Source: Ruminococcaceae bacterium UBA5295 (lineage in GTDB: Bacteria; Bacillota; Clostridia; Oscillospirales; Acutalibacteraceae). Taken from it: 18,643 nucleotides of DNA. Shown here piece after piece: positions 6,126-13,676 of this stretch. The stretch's first letter is position 1, and each line of letters begins with the position of its first letter. The notes under the pieces are model-generated. The model was given only the letters and a program-made list of their open reading frames with translations, did no database searches and was not told the origin of the DNA. The stretch spans positions 41,295 through 59,937 of the forward strand of contig DHSD01000010.1 in the NCBI GenBank assembly GCA_002411365.1. The letters are read 5' to 3'. Both the position numbers and the translations under genes were made by a program.

Positions 6126-7124
6126 TTATAAATGTTTGCTTTTCTCCCCTTCACCGTCAAAAAGGCTGCAGGCAACGAAATGGTTCTTGCTTACCTCTTT
6201 CAGCTCAGAGTTGAATTTCTTGCATTTGTCTGCTTCTTTAAAGCAGCGCGAGCAGAAGCGACATCCTTCCGGCGGGTCTATCGGGCTTGGGACATCGCCT
6301 TTCAGCTCAATGCGGTGGCGCCGTTTTGTAGGATCAATAGAAGGGATTGCAGAAAGCAGCGCCTGAGTATAAGGGTTCAGCGGATTATGGTAAAGCTCGT
6401 TTTTAGGTGCAATTTCCATCAGTTTGCCAAGGTACATAACACCTACCCGGTCGCTTATGTGCTTTACAACATTCAGCCCATGTGCAATAAACAGGTATGT
6501 AAGGCCAAATTCGCTTTTAAGGCTTTCGAGCAGGTTCAGTACCTGTGCCTGAATGGAAACATCAAGCGCCGAAACAGGCTCATCGCAAACAATCAGTTTA
6601 GGTTCAACAGCAAGCGCGCGCGCTATGCCTATGCGCTGGCGCTGCCCACCAGAGAACTCATATGGGTAGCGGTTGCGGTAATTGCTTGAAAGCCCAACGC
6701 AGTTTAAAAGCTCATCCACCCTTTTTTCAACTTCGTTTTTAGGGCGCAGATGATTAATAATAACAGGTTCAGCAATAATGTCGCCTACTGTCATGCGCGG
6801 ATTCAGCGATGCGTACGGGTCTTGAAAAATAAGCTGTATATCCTTGCAGTACTGCCGGCGTTCCTTCCTTGGCAGTGAAGTTAAGTCCGTTCCATTATAT
6901 ATGATTTTCCCCGCAGTCGGCGTATACAGGCCAACAATCATTTTACCTATTGTGCTTTTGCCGCATCCGGATTCGCCCACAAGGCCAAACGCCTCGCCTT
7001 TCTTAATCTGGAAAGAAACATCGTCAACCGCTTTAAGCACAGATGTTGTCTTGCCAAAAAAGTTTTTACTGACGGTAAAATACTTTTTCAGGTGCTGAAC
7101 ATCAAGTAAAACTTCGTCGCTCAT
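6126..7124 (-). CDS. dppF: Peptide ABC transporter ATP-binding protein (DppF/OppF type)
   Basis: This is one of two ATPases that power the peptide importer. The 332-residue protein has Walker A GESGCGKST (50-58), Q-loop Q101, signature SGGQRQR (158-164), Walker B LIVCDEP with catalytic E182 and D-loop SALD. The C-terminal oligopeptide-ATPase extension contains a Cys cluster (GCRFCSRC...C...C) that in relatives can hold an iron-sulphur cluster. The switch histidine H215 is present, but the next residue, normally Asp, is Gly (IAHGLNVV), encoded GGG. The ATG overlaps the dppD stop as ATGA and has GGGGAGG seven bases upstream, implying translational coupling. Confidence 0.93.
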   Translation of the reverse strand: MSDEVLLDVQHLKKYFTVSKNFFGKTTSVLKAVDDVSFQIKKGEAFGLVGESGCGKSTIGKMIVGLYTPTAGKIIYNGTDLTSLPRKERRQYCKDIQLIFQDPYASLNPRMTVGDIIAEPVIINHLRPKNEVEKRVDELLNCVGLSSNYRNRYPYEFSGGQRQRIGIARALAVEPKLIVCDEPVSALDVSIQAQVLNLLESLKSEFGLTYLFIAHGLNVVKHISDRVGVMYLGKLMEIAPKNELYHNPLNPYTQALLSAIPSIDPTKRRHRIELKGDVPSPIDPPEGCRFCSRCFKEADKCKKFNSELKEVSKNHFVACSLFDGEGEKSKHL

Positions 7125-8098
7125 TTTTCTGCCTCCCCATTTTGGTACAAAAAGCAGCGCACCATGTGGTCACCGACTTTACGAAGCTCTGGTTTGCGCT
7201 GACGGCAGACTTCCATGCATTTGTCACAGCGGTCGCTGAAAGGGCATCCGTTTGGCATATGCATTGGATTAGGCACCATGCCTTTTATCATATAAAGCGG
7301 GTCTGTGCTTTCGTCATCCAGCCGCGGGATTGACTTTAAAAGGCCGAGTGTGTACGGGTGCAGCGGTTTTGCAAAAAGGGACTTTACTTCGGCACTCTCT
7401 ACAATCTGGCCGCAGTACATTACGACAACGCGGTCCGCAGCTTCCGCCACAACGCCAAGGTCATGCGTAATCAACATCACTGACATATTAAATTTTTTTC
7501 TCATGTTATACAGCAATTCCAGTATCTGTGCCTGTATGGTCACATCGAGCGCCGTAGTGGGTTCATCCGCAATCAGCAAATCCGGGCTGCACGCAAGTGC
7601 CATTGCAATCATAACACGCTGCCTCATGCCGCCGCTCATCTGGTGGGGGTAGTCGTTTGCACGCTCTTCCGGTGATGGAATGCCCACTGTACGCAGCATG
7701 TCTACTGTACGGTCAAATGCTTCTTTTTTACTAACGGCTTTGTTATGGGTCATAATACTTTCCATAACCTGGTCTTTAATGCGGTACACCGGGTTAAGGC
7801 TTGTCATCGGTTCCTGAAAAATCATACTTATTTTATCGCCTTTAATGGCACGCATTTCATTTTCTGATTTTTTCAGGAGGTCTTCCCCGCGGTATAAAAT
7901 CTGGCCTTTCGTCACCCTGCCATTGTCTGACAGGAGACCCATAATCGAAAGCGATGTTACACTTTTTCCAGAGCCGGATTCTCCAACTACAGCGAGTATC
8001 TCGCCTTCATTAACATGAAAGCTAAGGCCGTTTACAGCACGCACAATGCCGTGCTTAACTTTAAATTCCACTGTAAGATCTTTGACTTCAAGCAACAT
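7121..8098 (-). CDS. dppD: Peptide ABC transporter ATP-binding protein (DppD/OppD type)
   Basis: This is the partner ATPase of DppF. From the ATG at 8098 it has 325 residues starting MLLEVKDLTVEFKVKHG, with Walker A GESGSGKS (39-46), signature MSGGMRQR, Walker B LLIADEPTTALD and an intact switch region LITHDLGVV. The C-terminal extension has NGCPFSDRCDKC, the Cys motif of this subfamily. This start is preferred over an in-frame ATG at 8158 because GAGG lies 8 bases before it and the family begins here; the longer version would overlap dppC. It sits between dppC and dppF. Confidence 0.94.
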   Translation of the reverse strand: MLLEVKDLTVEFKVKHGIVRAVNGLSFHVNEGEILAVVGESGSGKSVTSLSIMGLLSDNGRVTKGQILYRGEDLLKKSENEMRAIKGDKISMIFQEPMTSLNPVYRIKDQVMESIMTHNKAVSKKEAFDRTVDMLRTVGIPSPEERANDYPHQMSGGMRQRVMIAMALACSPDLLIADEPTTALDVTIQAQILELLYNMRKKFNMSVMLITHDLGVVAEAADRVVVMYCGQIVESAEVKSLFAKPLHPYTLGLLKSIPRLDDESTDPLYMIKGMVPNPMHMPNGCPFSDRCDKCMEVCRQRKPELRKVGDHMVRCFLYQNGEAEK

Positions 8099-8108
8099 TA
8101 TTAACGCC

Positions 8109-9020
8109 TCAATTCTGTCTGGACTTCGGGTCGAGTGCATCGCGCAGACCGTCGCCAAGCAGGTTAAAGGCCAAAACGGTCAGAGAAATGGCAAGCCCCG
8201 GGAAAATAAGAGTGTACGGTGCCTGGAAAATATAATTTCGGGCACGCCCCAGCATGTCGCCCCACTCTGCCTGCGGAGGCTGAACGCCAAGGCCAAGAAA
8301 GCCGAGGGCTGAAGCGTCAAGGATAGCGGAAGAAATGCCGAGCGTCGCACGCACTATAATAGAAGACAGCACATTTGGAATAATATGGTGAAAAATTATG
8401 CGGCCATCTTTGTTGCCGACAACTTTTGCGGCCTGAACATAATCGTTTTCTTTCACCGATAGTATCTCACCGCGCACGATGCGGGCATATTCCGGTATGG
8501 CTACAAGGCTTATCGCTATAACGGCTTTGTCAATGCCCTGCCCAAGAGCTGCCATGAATGCAATGGCAAGCAGGATGGAAGGAATAGACAGCATAATGTC
8601 CATTATGCGCATAATCACCGTGTCGACTTTGCCGCCAAAATAACCCGCAATCGAGCCAAAAATAATTCCAAACGTAAGCGATATCGCGACTGCAATAACG
8701 CCTACAGCGAGGCTTACGCGTGTGCCAATTAAAATACGGCTGAAGATGTCGCGCCCAAGCTGGTCGGTTCCGAACCAGTATTCACTGTTCGGCGGAAGAA
8801 GCGTTTTTGTAAGGCTTTGTTCATACGGGTTATGCGGAAGCACCTGCGGAAAAACGGAGGTAATTACTGCAATTGCCACAAGCAGCAAAATAAATGCCAG
8901 GCTCACCATGGCAGCGCGGTTTTGTTTGAGGCTGTCCCACATTGAGCGCCAAATAGACTCGGGCTTATCGGTAAACTCTTCGCTGGGAGAAGATGCCACG
9001 GCATTTTCTATTTCATTCAT
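8109..9020 (-). CDS. dppC: Peptide ABC transporter permease (DppC type)
   Basis: This is the second membrane subunit of the importer, 303 residues. The N-terminal cytosolic segment (to about residue 36) is followed by a first membrane helix (VSLAFILLLVAIAVI), the family segment YWFGTDQLGRDIFSRILIGT and further helices. The EAA-type coupling loop EYARIVRGEILSVKENDYVQ contacts the ATPase, and the C-terminus contains GLGVQPPQAEWG and ends GDGLRDALDPK. All are hallmarks of DppC/OppC. It begins 5 bases after dppB and ends 10 bases before dppD. Confidence 0.95.
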   Translation of the reverse strand: MNEIENAVASSPSEEFTDKPESIWRSMWDSLKQNRAAMVSLAFILLLVAIAVITSVFPQVLPHNPYEQSLTKTLLPPNSEYWFGTDQLGRDIFSRILIGTRVSLAVGVIAVAISLTFGIIFGSIAGYFGGKVDTVIMRIMDIMLSIPSILLAIAFMAALGQGIDKAVIAISLVAIPEYARIVRGEILSVKENDYVQAAKVVGNKDGRIIFHHIIPNVLSSIIVRATLGISSAILDASALGFLGLGVQPPQAEWGDMLGRARNYIFQAPYTLIFPGLAISLTVLAFNLLGDGLRDALDPKSRQN

Positions 9021-9025
9021 AGTGG

Positions 9026-10051
9026 TTACCCTTCTTCCTTTGAGTATTTGATGCGCGGATCCAAGAACGCATAAATAAGGTCAACTACAAGATTTACAAT
9101 TACGTAGATTGTCGCAATTATCAGCACAACAGCCTGCACAACTGGAAAATCAGATTTCTGGATACATTCGACCGTATAGCTGCCAATGCCGGGCCATGCA
9201 AATACGGTTTCCGTAAGCACCGCCCCGCCAAGGAGCGACCCAAACTGAAGGCCTATAACGGTAGTTACGGGTATCATGGCGTTGCGCAGAGCATGATGCT
9301 TTATAACGCGGTGTTCGCTTATACCTTTTGCACGTGCTGTGCGTATGTAATCCTGGTTAAGCGTGTCGAGCATACTCGAGCGTGTCATGCGCGTGATGAT
9401 AGCCATGGAATACAGCGAAAGCGATACTGTAGGCATAATCAGATGCCTGAGTGTATCTCCAAGGGCCTCAAAGTCACCCGACGTCAAAGTATCCCAGACA
9501 TAAAGTCCTGTGCCACCCACAGGCTGGAGCATCGGGTTAATCCGTCCGCCGCTCGGAAGGATGTGAAGTACTCCTGAAAACAATATGATGAGCAATATGC
9601 CAAGCCAGAAGATAGGCATTGAAACACCAATAAGCGCAACAAGCGTACTTGCAAAATCAGCTGCGGTATTTTTCTTTACTGCGGCAGTAACTCCGAGCAG
9701 AATGCCAAGGATAGACGCAAGGATGATAGAGCAGATTGCAAGTTCTATTGTGGCGGGGAAACGCGCCATTATCTCATTCATTACCGGCTGATTTGTGTAA
9801 TATGAATTGCCGAAATTCCCAGTAAGCGCACCTTTCAGAAAATCGAGGAACTGCAGTATAATCGGCGCATTGAGCCCGTGCGCATCGCGCCATGCTTTCA
9901 TGGCCGCCTTGCTTGCGTGCTGGCCGAGGACGACCGGTGCAGGGTCCGGTGAAAAAACACGCATAATGAGAAAAACTACTAAAGAAACACCAAGCAGCAC
10001 CGGGATAAGCTGCAGAATCCTTTTGATGGTGTATTTTACCAATGTCAACAT
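9026..10051 (-). CDS. dppB: Peptide ABC transporter permease (DppB type)
   Basis: This is the first membrane subunit of the importer. From the ATG at 10051 it has 341 residues starting MLTLVKYTIKRILQLIPVLL, a typical DppB opening with a membrane helix at once. Periplasmic-side and core motifs include GNFGNSYYTNQPV and WPGIGSYTVECIQKSDFPVVQ. The EAA loop is MTRSSMLDTLNQDYIRTARA with KGISEHRV. The in-frame ATG at 10069 has no ribosome binding site. AAGGGA sits four bases before the ATG at 10051 and seven before a TTG directly after it, so either of these could be the start. A strong hairpin separates it from dppA. Confidence 0.94.
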   Translation of the reverse strand: MLTLVKYTIKRILQLIPVLLGVSLVVFLIMRVFSPDPAPVVLGQHASKAAMKAWRDAHGLNAPIILQFLDFLKGALTGNFGNSYYTNQPVMNEIMARFPATIELAICSIILASILGILLGVTAAVKKNTAADFASTLVALIGVSMPIFWLGILLIILFSGVLHILPSGGRINPMLQPVGGTGLYVWDTLTSGDFEALGDTLRHLIMPTVSLSLYSMAIITRMTRSSMLDTLNQDYIRTARAKGISEHRVIKHHALRNAMIPVTTVIGLQFGSLLGGAVLTETVFAWPGIGSYTVECIQKSDFPVVQAVVLIIATIYVIVNLVVDLIYAFLDPRIKYSKEEG

Positions 10052-10101
10052 CTCTTCCCTTAAACTCATATCGCAAAAGCACTTTAATGATATTAAAAGC
10101 A

Positions 10102-10135
10102 GCTGAAAGCCGTATTTTTTAATACGGCTTTCAGC
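10102..10135 (-). terminator. 15-bp perfect hairpin between dppA and dppB
   Basis: GCTGAAAGCCGTATT (10102-10116) and AATACGGCTTTCAGC (10121-10135) are exact complements with a 4-base loop. In the operon direction the stem is followed by TGCTTTTAATATC, a weak and slightly delayed U tract. The likely role is partial termination or 3'-end protection of dppA mRNA, giving more binding protein than permease. The plus strand has no U tract after the stem. Confidence 0.75.
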
Positions 10136-10161
10136 ATCCGATATCTAACAGAATTATTAAC

Positions 10162-11784
10162 TTATTTCGTAACGGTTACCCCTGCAAACGGCGTAACGCC
10201 TGTCTGGTGGCAATAGTATCCGCTTACCTTAGGGCTGTAAGCTGCAAGGTTATTTGAATGCGAAATTGGAAGCCAGACATCGTCCTCTGCAACTTTCTGC
10301 TCACACTGCGTGTATATCTTTGTGCGCTCGGCACCGTTTGGAGTCATGAGGCCCTTTGCAATAAGCTCATGGTATGCCGGAACACTGTAACGCGCCACGT
10401 TCATTGAAGGGTCAGAATCATCGAGCAGGTTCATGAAGTTATCCGCGTCGCCGTTGTCACCAACCCAGCCATAGAAGCAGATATCATAATCACCTTTTTT
10501 AACAACTGATGTGTAAGACGTCCAGTCATACGTCTTAACATTGCATGTTACTCCCACATCTTTCAGGTAACCCTGGATTGCTTCTGCAAGCATCTGGCCG
10601 CCCACTGAATTGTACGGGCGCGGATTGGAATACGTTATCATGTTGACTGATTTTATTCCTGCTTTTGCAAAGTCTGCTTTTGCAGCGGCCTTGTTAAATG
10701 GAGTCTGCTTGATTGATGAAAACCCGTCAGGATTCATAAACTTCGGCATAATACTTGTGGCAGGTGTTGCATAGTCCTTGTAAAGGCTCTTTACAAGCTC
10801 AGGCACATTTATCGCTTCGCTGAATGCCTTGCGTGCAGCGGCTGATTTGAATTTTTGGCTTGTGACATTATAAGCCATATAATTGATATTCATGCCGTCG
10901 GCTGAAAACAGCCTGTCCCCAGAACTTGTGATTTGCGACACATCGTTTGAGCTGATGCCGTCAATGGCATCTACTTCCCCAGACGTCAGAGCAACATCAC
11001 GCGCTGAATTTTCCTTTATAAAGCGGAACACAACATTTTCTGTTTTTGCCTTATCGCCCCAATAATTGTCATTTTTTTTCAGTTTAATATACTGGCCCTT
11101 TTCCCATGAAACGAATGTGTACGGGCCCGTGCCAACAGGATGCTCGTTAAGGTTGTTGTATTTCTTGAGCGCTGTAGGGCTTACAATCGGTGCTGCCATA
11201 ATCATGGCAAGATTTTTAAGGAACGGCGTTTCGGCGCTGAAAAGGTCAATCTCAACAGTATAGTCATCAACTACTTTAACTTCTTTTACGCCGCTCTTTT
11301 TCTTCTTTGAGCCAAATACGAATGACGCGTACGGCATATTGTCTGTTACATTTGGCTCCAGCTGGCGGTCAATGCTCTTCTTCACAGCATCAGCGTTGAA
11401 ACCGGTGCCGTCCTGAAACTTTACGCCCTTGCGCAAATGGAATGTGTACTTTGTCCCGTCCGGGCTGATATTCCAGTCTGTTGCAAGGCAAGGTTCAACT
11501 TCTGTGGAATTCTTGTTATATTTAAGCAGCCCTTCATATATATTGCACATTACTTTGGCAGATTCGCCGTCATCAACAAGTGCCGGGTCAAGGCCGCGAG
11601 GGTCTGAACCTTGCGCATACGTAAACGTGTCTTTCAGCCCGGTCGCAGATGTGCTGCCCGAGGCTGCGCCAGAAGAAGCTGCATCGGAAGCACGTTTGCT
11701 TTTTCCGCATCCTGACATTGCGGAAACAAAAACTGCGGCAGCAAGAATTAAGGCCGATATTCTTTTAAACCCATTATTTTTCAT
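10162..11784 (-). CDS. dppA: Dipeptide/oligopeptide-binding lipoprotein (SBP family 5)
   Basis: This is the extracellular substrate-binding protein of the importer, anchored by lipid. The 540-residue precursor has a basic N-terminus (MKNNGFKR), a hydrophobic stretch (9-22) and lipobox SAMSGC with lipidated C26, then a Ser/Ala/Gly-rich linker to about residue 48. Family 5 segments include DPRGLDPALVDDG, VEPCLATDWNISPDGTKYTF, LRKGVKFQDGTGFNADAVK and PVGTGPYTF. GWVGDNGDADNF (439-450) closely resembles the DppA-type dipeptide-binding motif rather than OppA, so short peptides are the favoured substrate. The ATG has only a weak ribosome binding site. It is first in its operon, followed by a hairpin and dppBCDF. 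Confidence 0.93.
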   Translation of the reverse strand: MKNNGFKRISALILAAAVFVSAMSGCGKSKRASDAASSGAASGSTSATGLKDTFTYAQGSDPRGLDPALVDDGESAKVMCNIYEGLLKYNKNSTEVEPCLATDWNISPDGTKYTFHLRKGVKFQDGTGFNADAVKKSIDRQLEPNVTDNMPYASFVFGSKKKKSGVKEVKVVDDYTVEIDLFSAETPFLKNLAMIMAAPIVSPTALKKYNNLNEHPVGTGPYTFVSWEKGQYIKLKKNDNYWGDKAKTENVVFRFIKENSARDVALTSGEVDAIDGISSNDVSQITSSGDRLFSADGMNINYMAYNVTSQKFKSAAARKAFSEAINVPELVKSLYKDYATPATSIMPKFMNPDGFSSIKQTPFNKAAAKADFAKAGIKSVNMITYSNPRPYNSVGGQMLAEAIQGYLKDVGVTCNVKTYDWTSYTSVVKKGDYDICFYGWVGDNGDADNFMNLLDDSDPSMNVARYSVPAYHELIAKGLMTPNGAERTKIYTQCEQKVAEDDVWLPISHSNNLAAYSPKVSGYYCHQTGVTPFAGVTVTK

Positions 11785-11839
11785 ATTCTGCTCAATTCTC
11801 TTCCTCTTTCATCCGTTTTCTTTCATCATTTTTACTGTA

Positions 11840-11852
11840 TAAACACTGTTTA
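11840..11852. promoter_or_regulatory. TAAACA-N-TGTTTA palindrome in the dppA leader
   Basis: TAAACACTGTTTA is a perfect 6+1+6 inverted repeat about 56 bases before the dppA ATG. It could be a repressor operator, or a weak -10 (TTTATA on the minus strand) lying inside such a site. A second small inverted repeat, TGATA-N6-TATCA, follows at about 11859-11874. No regulator is identified. Confidence 0.35.
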
Positions 11853-11998
11853 CCGCTGTGATAAAATTCTATCAGGCACCCACACATTACAAAGCCAACG
11901 TGCTTTTAGTCTTTTCACACACAGCCTAAAGCCTTGGGCACTGGTTCGCTTTTTATATTTAGCGCTTTAAGCTGTTTTAGCGATAAACGTTATAATGT

Positions 11999-12026
11999 AT
12001 TATAATATATTCAGCCATAATTTCAA
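11999..12026 (-). promoter_or_regulatory. Probable promoter of the dpp operon
   Basis: On the minus strand, -35 TTGAAA (12026-12021), a 16-base spacer and -10 TATAAT (12004-11999), with a second TATAA-like repeat just downstream (TTATAA-TGTA-TTATAA at 11990-12005). The start near 11992 would give a leader of about 208 bases. No known riboswitch was recognised in that leader. Confidence 0.6.
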
Positions 12027-12304
12027 GCTTTGCAAGAATATTCAGTGTTTTAATCATAATTAAAGGTAGAAAGACGTTTTATATGGGAAAATTGGCTATT
12101 AAATTTGTCAGCTTGTTAAATTTTTGCATCATTATTTTGATATGATTCATTTAATTTGTAAATCAAACTGAAATAATTATATTATATCTTATTTAAAGTA
12201 TGATATTTTTTTGCTTTAATTCGTTGCATTGTGATTTTCCAATATTTATAACAGAATTATTGTGCAATTTTAAACCACATCAAATTAAAAAGCGGCAAAA
12301 AGCA
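12027..12304. other. AT-rich divergent intergenic region
   Basis: This stretch between the divergent dpp and met promoters is strongly AT-rich, with many short A/T runs. I see no gene with a ribosome binding site, no structured RNA and no clear operator. It probably holds upstream promoter elements and regulator sites for both operons. Confidence 0.5.
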
Positions 12305-12333
12305 TTGACTTTTTTAACATAGTGGTATATCCT
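12305..12333 (+). promoter_or_regulatory. Promoter before the Met/Cys-rich small ORF
   Basis: -35 TTGACT (12305-12310), a 17-base spacer and -10 TATCCT (12328-12333). The start near 12340 would give a 53-base leader before the small ORF. The -35 is strong and the -10 is weaker, fitting a regulated promoter. Confidence 0.6.
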
Positions 12334-12392
12334 TACTATCAATAATATATATTTACTATATTTTTAGCTGTTAAAGTCAGGAGGCTGAAGCC

Positions 12393-12497
12393 ATGGAAAA
12401 GGTTTTTCTCGGCAATCCCACAATAGAATCACTGATGTGCATAATGTGCCGCTTCATGCCTAAAATGGAATACAGCCGACACATTTTGCCGTCATGA
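12393..12497 (+). CDS. 34-residue Met/Cys-rich small ORF, candidate leader peptide of metQNI
   Basis: This short ORF has a very strong ribosome binding site (CAGGAGG, 8 bases before ATG). The peptide begins MEKVFLGNPTIESL, continues MCIMCRFMPKM at residues 15-25, then EYSRHILPS and a TGA stop. Four Met and two Cys fall within 11 residues, a density far above chance and unusual for a functional soluble peptide. It lies downstream of a promoter and 42 bases before a strong intrinsic terminator, upstream of a methionine-type importer. By analogy with trp, his and leu attenuators, ribosome stalling at Met/Cys codons could control readthrough. It could instead be an independent small protein with its own terminator. 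I know no homologue. Confidence 0.55.
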   Translation: MEKVFLGNPTIESLMCIMCRFMPKMEYSRHILPS

Positions 12498-12506
12498 CTT
12501 ACGCAT

Positions 12507-12545
12507 GACTTTTATGGGTTTGTCTCTACATACAAACGCAAAGTC
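12507..12545 (+). promoter_or_regulatory. Possible antiterminator hairpin of the met leader
   Basis: GACTTT (12507-12512) can pair with AAAGTC (12540-12545), with an inner stem GTTTGT/ACAAAC (12518-12523 with 12532-12537) and an 8-base loop. The AAAGTC segment is also the base of the terminator stem, so the two folds exclude each other. The 5' arm starts 9 bases after the small ORF stop codon, within reach of a terminating ribosome. This is inferred from pairing by eye. Confidence 0.4.
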
Positions 12546-12576
12546 CGGTCGGCCAAACAGGCTGACCGGACTTTTT
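12540..12576 (+). terminator. Strong intrinsic terminator before metQ
   Basis: AAAGTCCGGTCGGCC (12540-12554) pairs with GGCTGACCGGACTTT (12560-12574): 15 pairs including one G-U, a 5-base loop AAACA, and a T tract ending at 12576. It separates the small ORF from metQ. Confidence 0.93.
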
Positions 12577-12602
12577 AACAACAGCTAAAATAGCACAGCG
12601 CC

Positions 12603-12630
12603 TTGAAAACCCTGTTCATCTTATTATAAT
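12603..12630 (+). promoter_or_regulatory. Possible second promoter directly before metQ
   Basis: TTGAAA (12603-12608), a 16-base spacer and a perfect TATAAT (12625-12630). The start near 12637 would leave only about 15 bases before the metQ ATG, just including GGAGGA. If active, it makes metQNI independent of the upstream terminator. Confidence 0.55.
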
Positions 12631-12651
12631 AAAGAGAGTGGAGGAATAACT

Positions 12652-13548
12652 ATGAAATTTAAAAAAATTTTTCTCGCATTGCTGTGCGGGGTGCTTGCCA
12701 CCGGGCTCGCCGGATGCGGCAGTTCCGGTGCGGCTTCTTCTTCCAGCACAGCAGCATCGTCCGCTGCCGTTTCCATCTCTGAGCAGGACTATGCGTCCAT
12801 TCCAAAGCCACAGGGCAACGACAACACGGTTTCAATAGGTGTTACACCGATTCCTCATGGCGAAATAGTGAATAACGTTGTCAAACCCGAAATGGAAAAA
12901 GCAGGCTGGAAGGTAAAAGTTGTCGAATTCAACGATTATGTCCAACCAAATACAGCCCTTTCGAGCGGTGATATCGACGCAAATTACTACCAGACAACAA
13001 ATTATCTTGCCGAAGCCAACAAAAAGCAGAACCTTCATCTTGTTTCTGTAGCGGCTGTCCATCTTGAGCCTATGGGGCTTTATTCAAAAACAATGAAATC
13101 ACTTTCTGAACTTAAAGACGGCTCTACCATTGCTGTGCCAAATGACAGCTCCAACGAATCACGAGCAATACGCCTCCTTGCTGAAAACGGCCTTTTCAAA
13201 ATCGACAGCTCTGCAATGCTAACAGCAAAAGACATAACCGAAAATCCACATAAATTTAAAATTATGGAAGTCGATGCCGCCAACCTCGCAAGGACACTCG
13301 ACGATGTCGATGCTGCCGTAATAAACAGTAACTATGCGCTTCAGGCAAAGTTCAACCCTACAAAAGACGCCATTATAAAAGAAAGCTCGTCTTCAAAAAG
13401 CAGCAGCCAGTATTTTAACGACCTTGTTGTAAAACAGGGAAATGAAAACACAGAAAAAACGAAAGCCCTCAAAGTTGCGATTACATCAAAGGCAGCAAAA
13501 GAATATATAGAAAAAAAATATAAAGGGGCTGTAATACCTACATTTTAG
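12652..13548 (+). CDS. metQ: MetQ/NlpA-family methionine-binding lipoprotein
   Basis: This is the extracellular binding component of a methionine-type ABC importer. The 298-residue precursor begins MKFKKIFLALLCGVLA with lipobox LAGC and lipidated C22, followed by a Ser/Ala linker to about residue 43. Family segments are VSIGVTPIPHGEIVNNVVKP, VEFNDYVQPNTALSSGDIDA with NYYQT, VHLEPMGLYS, TIAVPNDSSNESRAIRLL and DAAVINSNYAL. The ATG has GGAGGA six bases upstream. It is followed by metN and metI. Substrate (L- or D-methionine or related sulphur compounds) is inferred from family and operon. Confidence 0.93.
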   Translation: MKFKKIFLALLCGVLATGLAGCGSSGAASSSSTAASSAAVSISEQDYASIPKPQGNDNTVSIGVTPIPHGEIVNNVVKPEMEKAGWKVKVVEFNDYVQPNTALSSGDIDANYYQTTNYLAEANKKQNLHLVSVAAVHLEPMGLYSKTMKSLSELKDGSTIAVPNDSSNESRAIRLLAENGLFKIDSSAMLTAKDITENPHKFKIMEVDAANLARTLDDVDAAVINSNYALQAKFNPTKDAIIKESSSSKSSSQYFNDLVVKQGNENTEKTKALKVAITSKAAKEYIEKKYKGAVIPTF

Positions 13549-13592
13549 GCTATTTCTCACATCTCTGTGCAGGATACAGCAAAGGTGGAAAA

Positions 13593-13676
13593 ATGGAAAC
13601 TATTTATCCGTTATGCGAAGAATTCTCAGAGAAAACCCATAGTTTAAAAGCTACATCAGGGAGGCAGCCAGAGTGA
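13593..13676 (+). CDS. 27-residue small ORF coupled to metN
   Basis: An ATG with AGGTGG four bases upstream opens a 27-codon ORF starting METIYPLCEEFSEKTHSLKA and ending GRQPE. Its TGA stop overlaps the metN GTG start as GTGA. Overlaps of this kind normally couple translation, so ribosomes ending here could restart at metN. The peptide is soluble and unrecognised, and contains the metN ribosome binding site AGGGAGG within its last codons. It could be a coupling peptide with no other role, or chance. Confidence 0.45.
   Translation: METIYPLCEEFSEKTHSLKATSGRQPE

Noticed and set aside
8046..8158. Longer dppD start at 8158
   Set aside because: It would overlap the end of dppC by about 50 bases, has no ribosome binding site and adds 20 residues foreign to the family.
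11992..12060. CodY-type box near the dpp promoter (AATATTCAGTGTTTT)
   Set aside because: It matches the AATTTTCWGAAAATT consensus only in the first half, with too many mismatches to call.
12083..12145. A 20-codon hydrophobic ORF (MGKLAIKFVSLLNFCIIILI) in the AT-rich gap
   Set aside because: No ribosome binding site precedes the ATG, and AT-rich DNA readily gives short hydrophobic frames.
12334..12651. S-box (SAM) riboswitch or T-box before metQ
   Set aside because: No AGAGNGG/GGAGGGA S-box core and no T-box AGGGTGGNACCGCG sequence could be found in the leader.
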